Assembly: GCF_002300555.2 (NCBI RefSeq)
Contig: NZ_NTHN02000044.1
Span: 1 to 46,223, forward strand
Length of the DNA: 46,223 bases
Source of the DNA: Alloyangia mangrovi
GTDB taxonomy: Bacteria; Pseudomonadota; Alphaproteobacteria; Rhodobacterales; Rhodobacteraceae
Reading direction: 5' to 3'
Below the pieces are notes generated by a model, which did no database searches, was not told the DNA's origin, and was given only the letters and a program-made list of their open reading frames with translations. The position numbers and the translations under genes are program-made. Position 1 is the first letter of the stretch, and each line of letters starts with the position of its first letter. This document shows positions 17,777-26,721 of the stretch, in pieces.

Positions 17777-18727
17777 ATGCGTTTCGACCAGCGCCACCTT
17801 CTGGGCATCGAGCCCCTCCGTCCCGACGAAATCACCACGCTGCTCGATCTGGCAGATCGCTACGTGACGCTCTCGCGCCAGCGCGAGAAACACGCCACCG
17901 CGCTGGCCGGACTGACCCAGATCAACATGTTCTTCGAGAACTCCACCCGCACCCAGTCCAGCTTCGAGCTGGCGGGCAAGCGGCTCGGGGCGGATGTGAT
18001 GAACATGTCGATGCAGGCCAGCTCGATCAAGAAGGGCGAGACGCTGATCGACACGGCGCTGACGCTCAATGCCATGCACCCCGACCTGCTGGTGGTCCGT
18101 CACCCCCATTCCGGCGCGGTGGACCTCTTGGCGCAAAAGGTGAACTGCGCGGTGATCAACGCCGGCGACGGCAAGCACGAGCACCCGACGCAGGCGCTGC
18201 TCGACGCGCTGACCATCCGCCGCGCCAAGGGCCGCCTTCACCGGCTCAACATCGCGATCTGCGGCGACATCGCCCATTCGCGCGTTGCGCGCTCGAACCT
18301 GCTGCTGCTGCACAAGATGGAGAACCGCATCCGTCTCGTCGGCCCCTCCACGCTCATGCCCTCGGGCATCGCCGACTTCGGCGCCGAGGTTTACGACGAC
18401 ATGGCCGAGGGGCTGAAGGACGTCGACGTGGTGATGATGCTGCGCCTGCAGAAGGAGCGCATGGACGGCGGCTTCATCCCCTCTGAGCGCGAGTATTACC
18501 ACCGCTGGGGGCTCGACGCCGAGAAGCTGGCCCATGCCAAGCCCGACGCCATCGTCATGCACCCCGGCCCGATGAACCGCGGCGTCGAGATCGACGGCAC
18601 CATCGCCGACGACATCAACCGCTCGGTCATCCAGGAGCAGGTCGAGATGGGCGTCGCGGTGCGCATGGCGGCCATGGACCTTCTGGCCCGCAACCTGCGC
18701 GCCCGCCCCACCGACCTGGCCGTCTGA
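17777..18727 (+). CDS. pyrB: Aspartate carbamoyltransferase catalytic subunit
   Basis: PyrB condenses carbamoyl phosphate and aspartate, the committed step of pyrimidine synthesis. The 316-residue protein has the carbamoyl-phosphate loop [17 protein letters not shown] near 53-69 (the usual TRT-SFE with a Gln insertion typical of many non-enteric ATCases), HPHSGAV near 112, and the [14 protein letters not shown] segment. The C-terminal [13 protein letters not shown] contains the aspartate-binding loop. The ATG follows AAGGGGAG. A regulatory pyrI gene is absent; the pseudo-dihydroorotase two genes downstream fits the class of ATCases that assemble with an inactive dihydroorotase homologue. Confidence 0.96.
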   Translation: MRFDQRHLLGIEPLRPDEITTLLDLADRYVTLSRQREKHATALAGLTQINMFFENSTRTQSSFELAGKRLGADVMNMSMQASSIKKGETLIDTALTLNAMHPDLLVVRHPHSGAVDLLAQKVNCAVINAGDGKHEHPTQALLDALTIRRAKGRLHRLNIAICGDIAHSRVARSNLLLLHKMENRIRLVGPSTLMPSGIADFGAEVYDDMAEGLKDVDVVMMLRLQKERMDGGFIPSEREYYHRWGLDAEKLAHAKPDAIVMHPGPMNRGVEIDGTIADDINRSVIQEQVEMGVAVRMAAMDLLARNLRARPTDLAV

Positions 18728-18739
18728 TCGGGGCGCGGC

Positions 18740-19288
18740 ATGACCAGGATGCACATCAACGGCTCGGTGGATGGCGAGGTTCGCCTCTTCCACCTCGACC
18801 TGCCGGCGGAAGCGGTCGAGCGCTTCACCACACAGGCCGGCACCGGGGAGTTCCCGATGCAATACGCGCTTGGCGCGCGCAAGCTCCGGCCTTCGCGGAT
18901 AGACGTGGTCTCGATCCGAGATCTGGGGGAGATGTCGCTCTCGTCCTATCTCGCCGAGGCCTACCAGGTCGGCGGCGAGGACTTCCGCCAGATGAAGCCA
19001 CGGATCGACGCGCTGAAGGGCCACGTGGTGGTCCTCCCGAGCCCGGCTTTCGATCACACCTCGCAGGACCTGACCATCTCGGCCCCGCTGCGCTGGATCG
19101 GCACCTTCAAGGAAGCCGAGGGCGCGAGCCCGCGCGGCGGCAAGCTGCGCAGTGCCGGTGCCCGGGGCAGCATGGATCGCCCCGCCCCCGGCGGCACCGA
19201 GCCGCGCAACCGCGCGCTGACCTTCGCCCTTCTCGGGCTCGGCATTCTGGTGGTGCTGGTGCTCGCCATCGTCTTCAGGGCCGCCTGA
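18740..19288 (+). CDS. Tail-anchored hypothetical protein in the pyr operon
   Basis: I do not recognise a family with known function for this 182-residue protein. The body is soluble, with FHLDLPAEAVERFTTQAG, MQYALGARKLRPSRIDVV and LSSYLAEAYQVGGEDFRQMK. It is followed by a Gly/Pro/Arg linker and one C-terminal transmembrane helix (about 158-180, LTFALLGLGILVVLVLAIVF) with almost nothing after it, so the bulk should face the cytoplasm. The gene sits 12 bases after pyrB and 49 before the dihydroorotase-like gene. It may tether or modulate the pyrimidine complex at the membrane; that is a guess from position. ATG 18749 is an alternative start. Confidence 0.75.
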   Translation: MTRMHINGSVDGEVRLFHLDLPAEAVERFTTQAGTGEFPMQYALGARKLRPSRIDVVSIRDLGEMSLSSYLAEAYQVGGEDFRQMKPRIDALKGHVVVLPSPAFDHTSQDLTISAPLRWIGTFKEAEGASPRGGKLRSAGARGSMDRPAPGGTEPRNRALTFALLGLGILVVLVLAIVFRAA

Positions 19289-19337
19289 TGCGCCCGCCCG
19301 CCGCCCTGACCCTGACCCCGCCCTCCGGAGGCATCGA

Positions 19338-20627
19338 ATGAAAGACACGCTGCTCTACAACGCCCGGCTGATCGACCCCGAGGCCGGGACCGTCACGGAA
19401 GGCGCGCTTCTGCTCTCGGGCGGCCGGATCAAAGCCGTGGTCACCTCGGCCGACGAGATCGCGACGCTTGCCGGTCAGACAGACGCGCAGGACCTGAACG
19501 GTGCGCATGTGGCGCCGGGCATCGTCGATCTCGGCGTCAAGGTGGGCGAGCCGGGCGAGCGCCACAAGGAAAGCTTCAAGACCGCCGGCATGGCCGCCGC
19601 CGCCGGGGGCGTGACCACCATGGTCACCCGCCCCGACACCTCGCCGGCCATCGACACGCCCGAGGTGCTGGAGTTCATCCGCCGCCGTGCCAATGAAACC
19701 GCGCCGGTGAACGTTCTGCCCATGGCCGCGCTGACCAAGGGCCGGGAGGGGCGCGAGATGACCGAGCTCGGCTTCCTGCTCGACGCCGGCGCCGTGGCCT
19801 TCACCGATTGCGACCGCGTGGTGAGCGACACCAAGGTGCTGTCCCGCGCGATGGGCTACGCCCGCTCGCTCGGCGCGCTGGTCATGAGCCACCCGCAGGA
19901 GCCGATCCTGTCGAAGGGCGCCGCCGCCAGCTCGGGCAAGTTCGCCTCGCTGCGCGGCCTTCCGGCGGTCTCGCCGATGGCCGAGCGCATGGGGCTCGAC
20001 CGCGACATCGCGCTCGTCGAGATGACCGGGGTGCGCTACCACGCCGACCAGATCACCACCGCCCGTGCCCTGCCGGCGCTTGAGCGGGCGAAGAACAACG
20101 GCTTCGATGTGACCGCGGGCATCTCCATGCACCACCTGACGCTGAACGAGATGGACGTGGCCGACTACCGCACGTTCTTCAAGGTCAAGCCGCCGCTCCG
20201 CTCCGAGGACGACCGGCAGGCGGTGCTGGAAGCGCTGCGCACCGGGCTCATCGACGTCATTGGCTCGTTCCACACGCCGCAGGACGAGGAATCGAAGCGC
20301 CTGCCCTTCGAAGAGGCCGCTTCGGGCGCGGTGGGTCTCGAGACCATGCTGCCGGTGCTGCTGCGCCTTTACCACGCGGGCGAGGTCGATCTGCCGGTGC
20401 TGTTCCGCGGGTTGTCGCTGAACCCCGCCAAACGGCTCGGCCTCGACTGCGGCCGCCTGAGCGCGGGCGCGCCCGCCGACCTTGTGATCTTCGACGCCGA
20501 CAAGCCTTTCGTCCTCGATCGCTTCAAGCTGCAGTCGAAATCCAAGAACACCCCCTTCGACGGGGCACGGCTGCAGGGCAAGGTTCTGCAGACCCTCGTC
20601 GCCGGCACCCCGGTCTGGAGCGCCTGA
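19338..20627 (+). CDS. Dihydroorotase-like protein lacking catalytic residues (PyrC'/PyrX type)
   Basis: The 429-residue amidohydrolase-fold protein is homologous to class I dihydroorotase but looks inactive. The metal-binding HxH of PGxxDxHVHLREPG is replaced in PGIVDLGVKVGEPGERHKES. The catalytic Asp of the ATDHAPH motif is missing in IGSFHTPQDEESKR. A zinc-ligand His is Gln in YHADQITTA. Other landmarks (GGVTTMVTRPDTSP, MHHLTLNE, AKRLGLDCGRLSAGAPADLVIFD) are intact. In Pseudomonas an inactive homologue encoded beside pyrB is needed for ATCase assembly, and the same role is likely here. An active pyrC is expected elsewhere. GGAGG lies upstream of ATG 19338. Confidence 0.88.
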   Translation: MKDTLLYNARLIDPEAGTVTEGALLLSGGRIKAVVTSADEIATLAGQTDAQDLNGAHVAPGIVDLGVKVGEPGERHKESFKTAGMAAAAGGVTTMVTRPDTSPAIDTPEVLEFIRRRANETAPVNVLPMAALTKGREGREMTELGFLLDAGAVAFTDCDRVVSDTKVLSRAMGYARSLGALVMSHPQEPILSKGAAASSGKFASLRGLPAVSPMAERMGLDRDIALVEMTGVRYHADQITTARALPALERAKNNGFDVTAGISMHHLTLNEMDVADYRTFFKVKPPLRSEDDRQAVLEALRTGLIDVIGSFHTPQDEESKRLPFEEAASGAVGLETMLPVLLRLYHAGEVDLPVLFRGLSLNPAKRLGLDCGRLSAGAPADLVIFDADKPFVLDRFKLQSKSKNTPFDGARLQGKVLQTLVAGTPVWSA

Positions 20628-20628
20628 A

Positions 20629-21240
20629 ATGCTGCCCGAGATCACCTCTTCGGTCCCCGTTCTGATCCTCTGGGCAGTTCTGGGCTACCTGCTCGGCTCG
20701 ATCCCCTTCGGCCTGTTGCTGACCCGGGCGATGAACCTCGGCGATCTGCGCAGCATAGGCTCGGGAAACATCGGCGCGACCAACGTGCTGCGCACCGGCA
20801 ACAAGGCGGCGGCGGCGGGCACGCTGATCCTCGACGGCGGCAAGGGCGCGGTGGCGGTGCTGCTGGCGCGCTGGCTGGCGGGCGAAGACGCCGCGCAACT
20901 CGCCGGACTCGCGGCCTTCCTCGGCCATTGCTTCCCGGTCTGGCTCAAGTTCAAGGGCGGCAAGGGCGTGGCGACCTTCATCGGCCTCATCCTCGCGCTG
21001 CACTGGCCCGTCGGGTTGATCACCTGCGCCACCTGGCTCGCTGGCGCGGCGATGTCGCGAATTTCCTCGATGGGCGCGCTGATCGCGGCGCTGCTCTCGA
21101 CCGTCTGGATGGTGCTTTTCGGGCAGATCGAAATGACCGCGCTGACGCTGGTCCTGACGGTGCTGATCTTCTGGCGCCATCGCGAGAACATCGACCGCAT
21201 CCGCAAGGGCACCGAGTCGAAGATCGGCCAGAAGGGCTGA
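20629..21240 (+). CDS. plsY: PlsY, acyl-phosphate glycerol-3-phosphate acyltransferase
   Basis: PlsY transfers an acyl group from acyl-phosphate to glycerol-3-phosphate, the first step of phosphatidic acid synthesis in most bacteria. The 203-residue integral membrane protein has about five to six helices and all three conserved cytoplasmic motifs: IGSGNIGATNVLRTGNK, FLGHCFPVWLKFKGGKGVAT and the C-terminal FWRHRENIDRIRKGTE. The start lies one base after the stop of the dihydroorotase-like gene, so it is cotranscribed with the pyr cluster, a common arrangement in this family. Confidence 0.96.
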   Translation: MLPEITSSVPVLILWAVLGYLLGSIPFGLLLTRAMNLGDLRSIGSGNIGATNVLRTGNKAAAAGTLILDGGKGAVAVLLARWLAGEDAAQLAGLAAFLGHCFPVWLKFKGGKGVATFIGLILALHWPVGLITCATWLAGAAMSRISSMGALIAALLSTVWMVLFGQIEMTALTLVLTVLIFWRHRENIDRIRKGTESKIGQKG

Positions 21241-21257
21241 TCGCCAGCACGGCTGGC

Positions 21258-21287
21258 GCGGCCCGGCTTTGAGCCGGGCCGCCTCTT
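21258..21287. terminator. Terminator between plsY and the convergent isomerase gene
   Basis: An 11-bp perfect stem, GCGGCCCGGCT (21258-21268) with AGCCGGGCCGC (21272-21282), closes a TTG loop and is followed by CTCTTT on the plus strand. It ends the pyr-plsY transcript. It touches the stop of the opposing gene at 21288 and may serve both. Confidence 0.75.
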
Positions 21288-21887
21288 TCAGAGCTTTCCG
21301 CTCAGATGCAGGTCCAGGTCCTCGAGCCGGTCCTGCCCCCAGAACTTCTCCCCTTCCGCGGTGATCCAGAACGGAGAGCCGAAGACCCCGGCCCCCACGG
21401 CCTCTTCAAGGTTGGCGGCATAGGTCTCGGCGCCGACCAGAAGCCCGCTGTCGGCCAGCGACGCGTCGAAACCGTTCTCCTCCAGCGCCGCCTTGATCAC
21501 CGCATCCTCGGCGATGTCCTTTTCCTCGGCCCAGCAGTTCCGCAGCAGCGTCTGGATCAGCCCGCCGACGTTCCCGCCCCCGGCCTTCGCCGCCGCGATG
21601 ATCGCATAGGACGAAGGGGCGGCATTGGTCGGCCAGAACATCGGCTTGAGGTTCAGCGGCAGCCCGGCCTTCTTCGCCTGCCGCGGCAGGTCCACGTTGC
21701 GGTAATCGATCCGCGAGGGATGGCGCTGGCCCAGCGGCGCGCCACCGGTGCGCGGAAAGAGCGCCATGATGTCGAAGGGCTTGTAGACCACCTCGGCGCC
21801 ATGCTTCGCCGCGACCTCTGCGAACCGCGGCCCAGCGAGGTAGGCAAAGGGCGACAACATTGAAAAATAGTACTGGATTTGTGCCAT
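21288..21887 (-). CDS. 2-hydroxychromene-2-carboxylate isomerase family (DsbA-fold, GST kappa-like)
   Basis: The founding enzyme is a glutathione-dependent isomerase in naphthalene breakdown; chromosomal homologues in roseobacters have no proven substrate. The 199-residue thioredoxin-fold protein has the active-site serine in YYFSMLSPFAYLAGPRF near residues 6-22 rather than a CxxC, plus KPMFWPTNAAPSSYAI and GVFGSPFWITAEGEKFWGQDRL, which are family signatures. No degradation genes accompany it. It stands alone on the minus strand, divergent from prs. Confidence 0.9.
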   Translation of the reverse strand: MAQIQYYFSMLSPFAYLAGPRFAEVAAKHGAEVVYKPFDIMALFPRTGGAPLGQRHPSRIDYRNVDLPRQAKKAGLPLNLKPMFWPTNAAPSSYAIIAAAKAGGGNVGGLIQTLLRNCWAEEKDIAEDAVIKAALEENGFDASLADSGLLVGAETYAANLEEAVGAGVFGSPFWITAEGEKFWGQDRLEDLDLHLSGKL

Positions 21888-21990
21888 GGGGTCACATGCC
21901 CTTCCGTGTATCTTTGCCCCACGCTAACTGCGTGTTAAGGCGACCGCAACGTCACGAATCTGTCATTCCGTAACGCCGGAGCCTCCTCAA

Positions 21991-23001
21991 ATGCCCACCG
22001 TCATCGAACCCAAGCTCATCGCGGGTAATGCCAACAAGCCGCTGGCGAACGCCATCGCCCGCCGCATGTCGCTCTATCGCGGAGGCGCGGTCGGGCTCGT
22101 CGATGCCCGCGTCGAGCGGTTCAACGACCAGGAGATCTTCGTCGAGGTCTACGAGAACGTCCGCGGCGAGGACATGTACATCCTCCAGCCGACCTCGAAC
22201 CCGGCGAACGACAACCTGATGGAGCTGCTGATCATGGCCGACGCGCTCCGCCGCTCCTCGGCTGCGCGCATCACCGCCGTGATCCCCTACTTCGGCTATG
22301 CCCGCCAGGACCGCCGTACCAAGGCGCGCACCCCGATCACCGCCAAGCTGGTCGCCAACATGATCCACGAGGCAGGCGTCGAGCGGGTGCTGACCATGGA
22401 CCTGCACGCCGCGCAGATCCAAGGCTTCTTCGACATTCCGGTCGACAACCTCTACGCCTCGCCGATCTTCGCGCTCGACATCCAGCACCAGTTCAAGGAC
22501 TCGCTGCAGGACGTCATGGTGATCTCGCCGGACGTCGGCGGCGTGGCCCGGGCCCGCGAGCTGGCCAAGCGGATCAACGCACCGCTCGCCATCGTCGACA
22601 AACGCCGCGAGAAGCCGGGCGAGATCGCCGAGATGACCGTGATCGGTGATGTCACCGGCAAGAAGTGCATCATCGTCGACGACATCTGCGACACCGCCGG
22701 CACGCTGTGCAAGGCCGCCGAGGTGCTGATGGACCACGGAGCCACCGAGGTGCATGCCTATATCACCCACGGCGTGCTCTCCGGTCCTGCCGTCGAGCGC
22801 GTCACCAAGTCGGTGATGAAGTCTCTGGTGATCACCGACTCGATCGCCGCCACCGATGCCGTGGCCGGGGCGCCCAACATCCGCATCCTGCCGACCGCGC
22901 CGATCTTCGCACAGGCGATCCTGAACATCTGGAACGGCACCTCGGTGTCGTCGCTGTTCGAGACCGAGGTGCTCGGCCCGATCTACGAAGGCATCCTCTG
23001 A
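21991..23001 (+). CDS. prs: Ribose-phosphate pyrophosphokinase
   Basis: Prs makes PRPP from ribose-5-phosphate and ATP for nucleotide, histidine and tryptophan synthesis. The 336-residue class I enzyme has the [19 protein letters not shown] segment, the ATP-binding [20 protein letters not shown], the divalent-cation site [20 protein letters not shown] and the PRPP-binding loop [18 protein letters not shown]. It is slightly longer than the E. coli enzyme because of an N-terminal extension ([15 protein letters not shown]), normal in alphaproteobacteria. It overlaps the following acetyltransferase gene by one base. Confidence 0.97.
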   Translation: MPTVIEPKLIAGNANKPLANAIARRMSLYRGGAVGLVDARVERFNDQEIFVEVYENVRGEDMYILQPTSNPANDNLMELLIMADALRRSSAARITAVIPYFGYARQDRRTKARTPITAKLVANMIHEAGVERVLTMDLHAAQIQGFFDIPVDNLYASPIFALDIQHQFKDSLQDVMVISPDVGGVARARELAKRINAPLAIVDKRREKPGEIAEMTVIGDVTGKKCIIVDDICDTAGTLCKAAEVLMDHGATEVHAYITHGVLSGPAVERVTKSVMKSLVITDSIAATDAVAGAPNIRILPTAPIFAQAILNIWNGTSVSSLFETEVLGPIYEGIL

Positions 23002-23459
23002 TGACCTCGCGCCCGCCACTGATCCGGCGGGCGCGCCCCACCGACCTCGGCCAGATCGAAGCCATCGTCGAGTCGGCTTATTCCCCCTACATCCCGCGCA
23101 TCGGGAAGAAGCCCGGCCCGATGCTCGACGATTACGCCACGCTCATCGCCGCGGCGCGCGTCCACGTGGCAGAGCTCGATGGCGCCATCGCGGCGCTGCT
23201 GGTGCTGCTGCCGCAGGAGGACGCGATGCTGCTCGACAACATCGCCGTCTCGCCGCATGCGCAGGGCCTCGGGATTGGCCGGGCACTTATGGACTTCGCC
23301 GAGGCAGAGGCCCGCGCCGCGGGCCATGACCGAATCCGCCTCTACACCCATGTCCTGATGACCGAGAATCTCGCGCTCTACCCCCGGCTCGGCTACCTAG
23401 AGACCGGGCGGGTGTCTGAAAAGGGATTCGACCGGGTCTATTTCGAGAAGCCTATCTGA
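23001..23459 (+). CDS. GNAT family N-acetyltransferase
   Basis: The 152-residue protein has the acetyl-CoA binding motif A as SPHAQGLGIGRALMDFAE near 90-107, and the C-terminal strand region HVLMTENLALYPRLGYLETGR, typical of GNAT enzymes of the RimI/PhnO-like small-molecule class. The N-terminal IRRARPTDLGQIEAIVESAY is the usual first helix. The acceptor is unknown. ATG 23001 overlaps the prs stop (TGATG), so it is cotranscribed; the open frame reading further into prs is a shadow. Confidence 0.88.
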   Translation: MTSRPPLIRRARPTDLGQIEAIVESAYSPYIPRIGKKPGPMLDDYATLIAAARVHVAELDGAIAALLVLLPQEDAMLLDNIAVSPHAQGLGIGRALMDFAEAEARAAGHDRIRLYTHVLMTENLALYPRLGYLETGRVSEKGFDRVYFEKPI

Positions 23460-23486
23460 GCCCCGCAGAACGTTTTTTTTCCCGAC

Positions 23487-23501
23487 ATGCAGAGTCTGCA
23501 T
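23487..23501. promoter_or_regulatory. 15-base perfect dyad upstream of the DUF1127 gene
   Basis: ATGCAGA-G-TCTGCAT is a perfect inverted repeat with a single central base. It lies 14 bases after a run of eight T (23473-23480) and 22 bases upstream of a candidate heat-shock -35 element. It could be an operator or the top of a transcript-end hairpin: flanking CCCCGCA (23461-23467) and TGCGGGG (23502-23508) also pair. Confidence 0.4.
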
Positions 23502-23522
23502 TGCGGGGTTCTCCTCACGTGA

Positions 23523-23551
23523 CTTGTGAGTCCGCCCTGGAATCCCGATGT
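23523..23551 (+). promoter_or_regulatory. Candidate RpoH-type promoter of the DUF1127 gene
   Basis: CTTGTGA (23523-23529) and CCCGATGT (23544-23551) are separated by 14 bases, the same spacing as in the clpB promoter of this window. The -10 differs from CCCCATNT at one base and the -35 from CTTGAAA at two. In Rhodobacter, DUF1127 genes linked to small RNAs are RpoH-controlled, which fits. Confidence 0.55.
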
Positions 23552-23580
23552 GAGCGCCATCACGATATCAGGAGGCCACC

Positions 23581-23796
23581 ATGGCAACGACCGACATTCA
23601 CAGTCTTCCGACCAAAACCGGCGACAACAGCGTCAGCCGAATGTTCGCCCGCTTCAAGCTCGCTCGTTCGCGCCGCGCCGAATACCACCGCGTCGTCAAT
23701 GAACTCGAAGCCTTCAGCGACCGCGAACTGGCCGACATCGGCTTTCACCGCGCCAACATCCGCGACATCGCTTGGCAGGCTGCCTACGGCCGCTGA
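23581..23796 (+). CDS. DUF1127 small basic protein
   Basis: The 71-residue protein ends in a DUF1127 domain with its usual Arg-rich helix-turn layout: RRAEYHRVVNELEAFSDRE followed by LADIGFHRANIRDIAWQAA. Family members in alphaproteobacteria are stress-induced, and some bind RNA or act with small RNAs. The N-terminus is polar and probably unstructured. A strong AGGAGG (23570-23575) precedes ATG 23581, and a candidate RpoH promoter lies 30-58 bases upstream. The space after the gene is short, so a 3' small RNA, if any, would overlap the convergent lectin gene. Confidence 0.9.
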   Translation: MATTDIHSLPTKTGDNSVSRMFARFKLARSRRAEYHRVVNELEAFSDRELADIGFHRANIRDIAWQAAYGR

Positions 23797-23829
23797 CCGC
23801 GGCCTAGGCTCCGAAAGACCCGCGGCAGG

Positions 23830-24181
23830 CTAGTCGATGAGCCAGTCATCGTCGCCCCGCACCTCTCCAACAGCGATCCAAGACAGACGCACGCGCGCCA
23901 CGCGCGTGTCGGACCATGTGCGGAACACCATGTCGAACCCGGCTTCCGAGACATTCTCGGCCCCGAGGTCGGCACGGATGTTCCCGCCATTGTCGATATC
24001 CCACAGCGACAGCGCGACCTGAACGTTCGGCGGGCTGGCGAAGTGCTCGGAAAAGGCGACCCAGCGCCGCCGCTCGCGATCACCCGAGCCGGTCCACATG
24101 TCGCCGCCGCTCTCGAATTCCGAAAAAAAGATCCTCGTTGCCCTGATCGATGCCCACCCAGGCGCCGCGCAATTTCCGCAT
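23830..24181 (-). pseudogene. H-type lectin domain protein, frameshifted
   Basis: Joined across one frameshift this is a 116-residue protein beginning MRKLRGAWVGIDQGNEDLF and continuing SEFESGGDMWTGSGDRERR. The core VQVALSLWDIDNGGNIRADL, FDMVFRTWSDTRVARVRLSW and the acidic end DDDWLID match H-type lectin-like domains widespread in Rhodobacteraceae. Such domains bind N-acetylgalactosamine in animal agglutinins; the bacterial role is unknown. A run of seven A at 24123-24129 (plus strand) breaks the frame; six would restore it. The start at 24181 has GGGAAGGA four bases upstream. With the domain otherwise intact, sequencing error is likely. Confidence 0.75.
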
Positions 24182-24272
24182 CTGGTCCTTCCCCATCTCG
24201 TGCCGCGCAGTCTTGAGCAACACGCGCCCGAAGGAAACGGAAAATTTCCCATGGAGCGCAGGATGTTGCCGG

Positions 24273-24650
24273 TCAGTTGTCCGGCGTGCAGACGCGAATG
24301 CGGTGTCCATCGGGATCACGGGCCACAAAGGTCCGACCGAAGACCGCGTCCAACGGGGCCTGCTCGATCGTGACCCCCATGGCGCGCCAGAGCTCGTGCA
24401 GGAGCTCGACCTCGGCATCGTCCGGGACCATGAAGGCCAGTTCGGATCTGTGGCCGCTGCCGCCCGAGACGAAGTCCTTCGCCCCTTCCGACCAGAGCCC
24501 CAGAGACAGGCCGTTTCCGAAGGCGAAGGCCGCGTAGGTCGGAAAGACCGCCTCGGGCCGGATGCCGAGCAACCGCTCGTAGAAAGCCGCGCTGACGACA
24601 GGATCGGCGACGTAGAAAAGGACGAGGTTGGGTGTCATGTTGGGTGTCAT
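24273..24650 (-). CDS. VOC family protein (glyoxalase/bleomycin-resistance fold)
   Basis: The 125-residue protein has two beta-alpha-beta-beta-beta modules of the vicinal-oxygen-chelate superfamily, beginning NLVLFYVADPVVSAAFYERLLG and ending GRTFVARDPDGHRIRVCTPDN. Metal-ligand positions are not clearly conserved, so enzymatic activity is uncertain. Stand-alone VOC proteins of this kind range from dioxygenases to antibiotic-binding proteins. ATG 24650 has AGGAG seven bases upstream; a nearly repeated MTPN start lies four codons in at 24638. It is followed at some distance by the lectin gene on the same strand. Confidence 0.87.
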   Translation of the reverse strand: MTPNMTPNLVLFYVADPVVSAAFYERLLGIRPEAVFPTYAAFAFGNGLSLGLWSEGAKDFVSGGSGHRSELAFMVPDDAEVELLHELWRAMGVTIEQAPLDAVFGRTFVARDPDGHRIRVCTPDN

Positions 24651-24746
24651 GGGGGGCTCCTGGGCTTGTCTGCGCCCTGCCATAGCCGCTGCCCCTGTCA
24701 GGAACTGGCAGCAGGGCAGCAGGGCCCCCTCCTCCGCCGCAAAGCA

Positions 24747-24772
24747 AAAGGCCCCGCATTCGCGGGGCCTTT
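24747..24772 (-). terminator. Terminator of the atp operon
   Basis: An 11-bp stem pairs 24747-24757 with 24762-24772 around a 4-base loop, with GCCCCGC/GCGGGGC at its core. On the minus strand it lies 20 bases after the atpC stop and is followed by TTTTGCTTTG. Confidence 0.8.
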
Positions 24773-24792
24773 GCATGTCTCGAACGCCAGGC

Positions 24793-25236
24793 TCAGTAGT
24801 TGAGGTTGGCCGCTTTCGGGTCGAGCCCGATGTGCGTGCCCACCGCCACCATGTCCTGAAGCAGCTTGGCTGCCTCGTCCACGGGGCCCGGCTCGTTCTC
24901 GGGAGCAGCTTCCTTCGCGGCCTTGTAGGCCATGACAGCTTCTTCCACGAGCGCGTCGTAGGTCGCCTGGTCCATGTCGCCATGCGGCACGGCCTTTTCG
25001 GCCAGCACGCTGACCGACTGACCGATCTCGGCAAAGCCGCCGGTGACGACGAACTCTTGTGTGCCGGTCTCGGTCTCGACCTTGAGGATGCCCGGACGCA
25101 GCGTGGTGATCATCGGCGCATGGTTGGGCATGGCCGTCAGATCGCCCTCGGTGCCCGGAATCTGCACTGCCTTGACGGCAGCCGACATCAGGTTGCGCTC
25201 GGGGCTCACCAGGTCGAATTGCATCGTTTCAGCCAT
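24793..25236 (-). CDS. atpC: F1 ATP synthase epsilon subunit
   Basis: Epsilon is the central-stalk subunit that couples rotation and can inhibit ATP hydrolysis. The 147-residue protein has the N-terminal beta-sandwich ([64 protein letters not shown]). The C-terminal domain is unusual: instead of the canonical two helices it is acidic and Ala/Pro-rich ([20 protein letters not shown]), as in other alphaproteobacteria, where inhibition is handled by a separate zeta subunit. It is the last gene of the operon, 44 bases after atpD. Confidence 0.95.
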   Translation of the reverse strand: MAETMQFDLVSPERNLMSAAVKAVQIPGTEGDLTAMPNHAPMITTLRPGILKVETETGTQEFVVTGGFAEIGQSVSVLAEKAVPHGDMDQATYDALVEEAVMAYKAAKEAAPENEPGPVDEAAKLLQDMVAVGTHIGLDPKAANLNY

Positions 25237-25253
25237 TTGGGCCTCCGGTTATT

Positions 25254-25273
25254 GGGGGGGCGCGAGGCCCCCC
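25254..25273 (-). repeat. GC hairpin in the atpD-atpC spacer
   Basis: A run of seven G at 25254-25260 faces a run of six C at 25268-25273 (plus-strand view), separated by CGCGAGG. In the transcript this forms a six-pair GC stem between atpD and atpC. It has no U tract and could tune the relative output of epsilon, which is needed at one third of the beta level. Confidence 0.45.
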
Positions 25274-25280
25274 TCTGGTC

Positions 25281-26705
<1,425 letters not shown>

Positions 26706-26721
26706 TTATCGTCTCCGGTTC

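Noticed and set aside
21258-21287. Copy of the convergent-junction dyad element after plsY
   Set aside because: It is a plain GC hairpin with a short T tract and lacks the TATTT/AAGAA arms.
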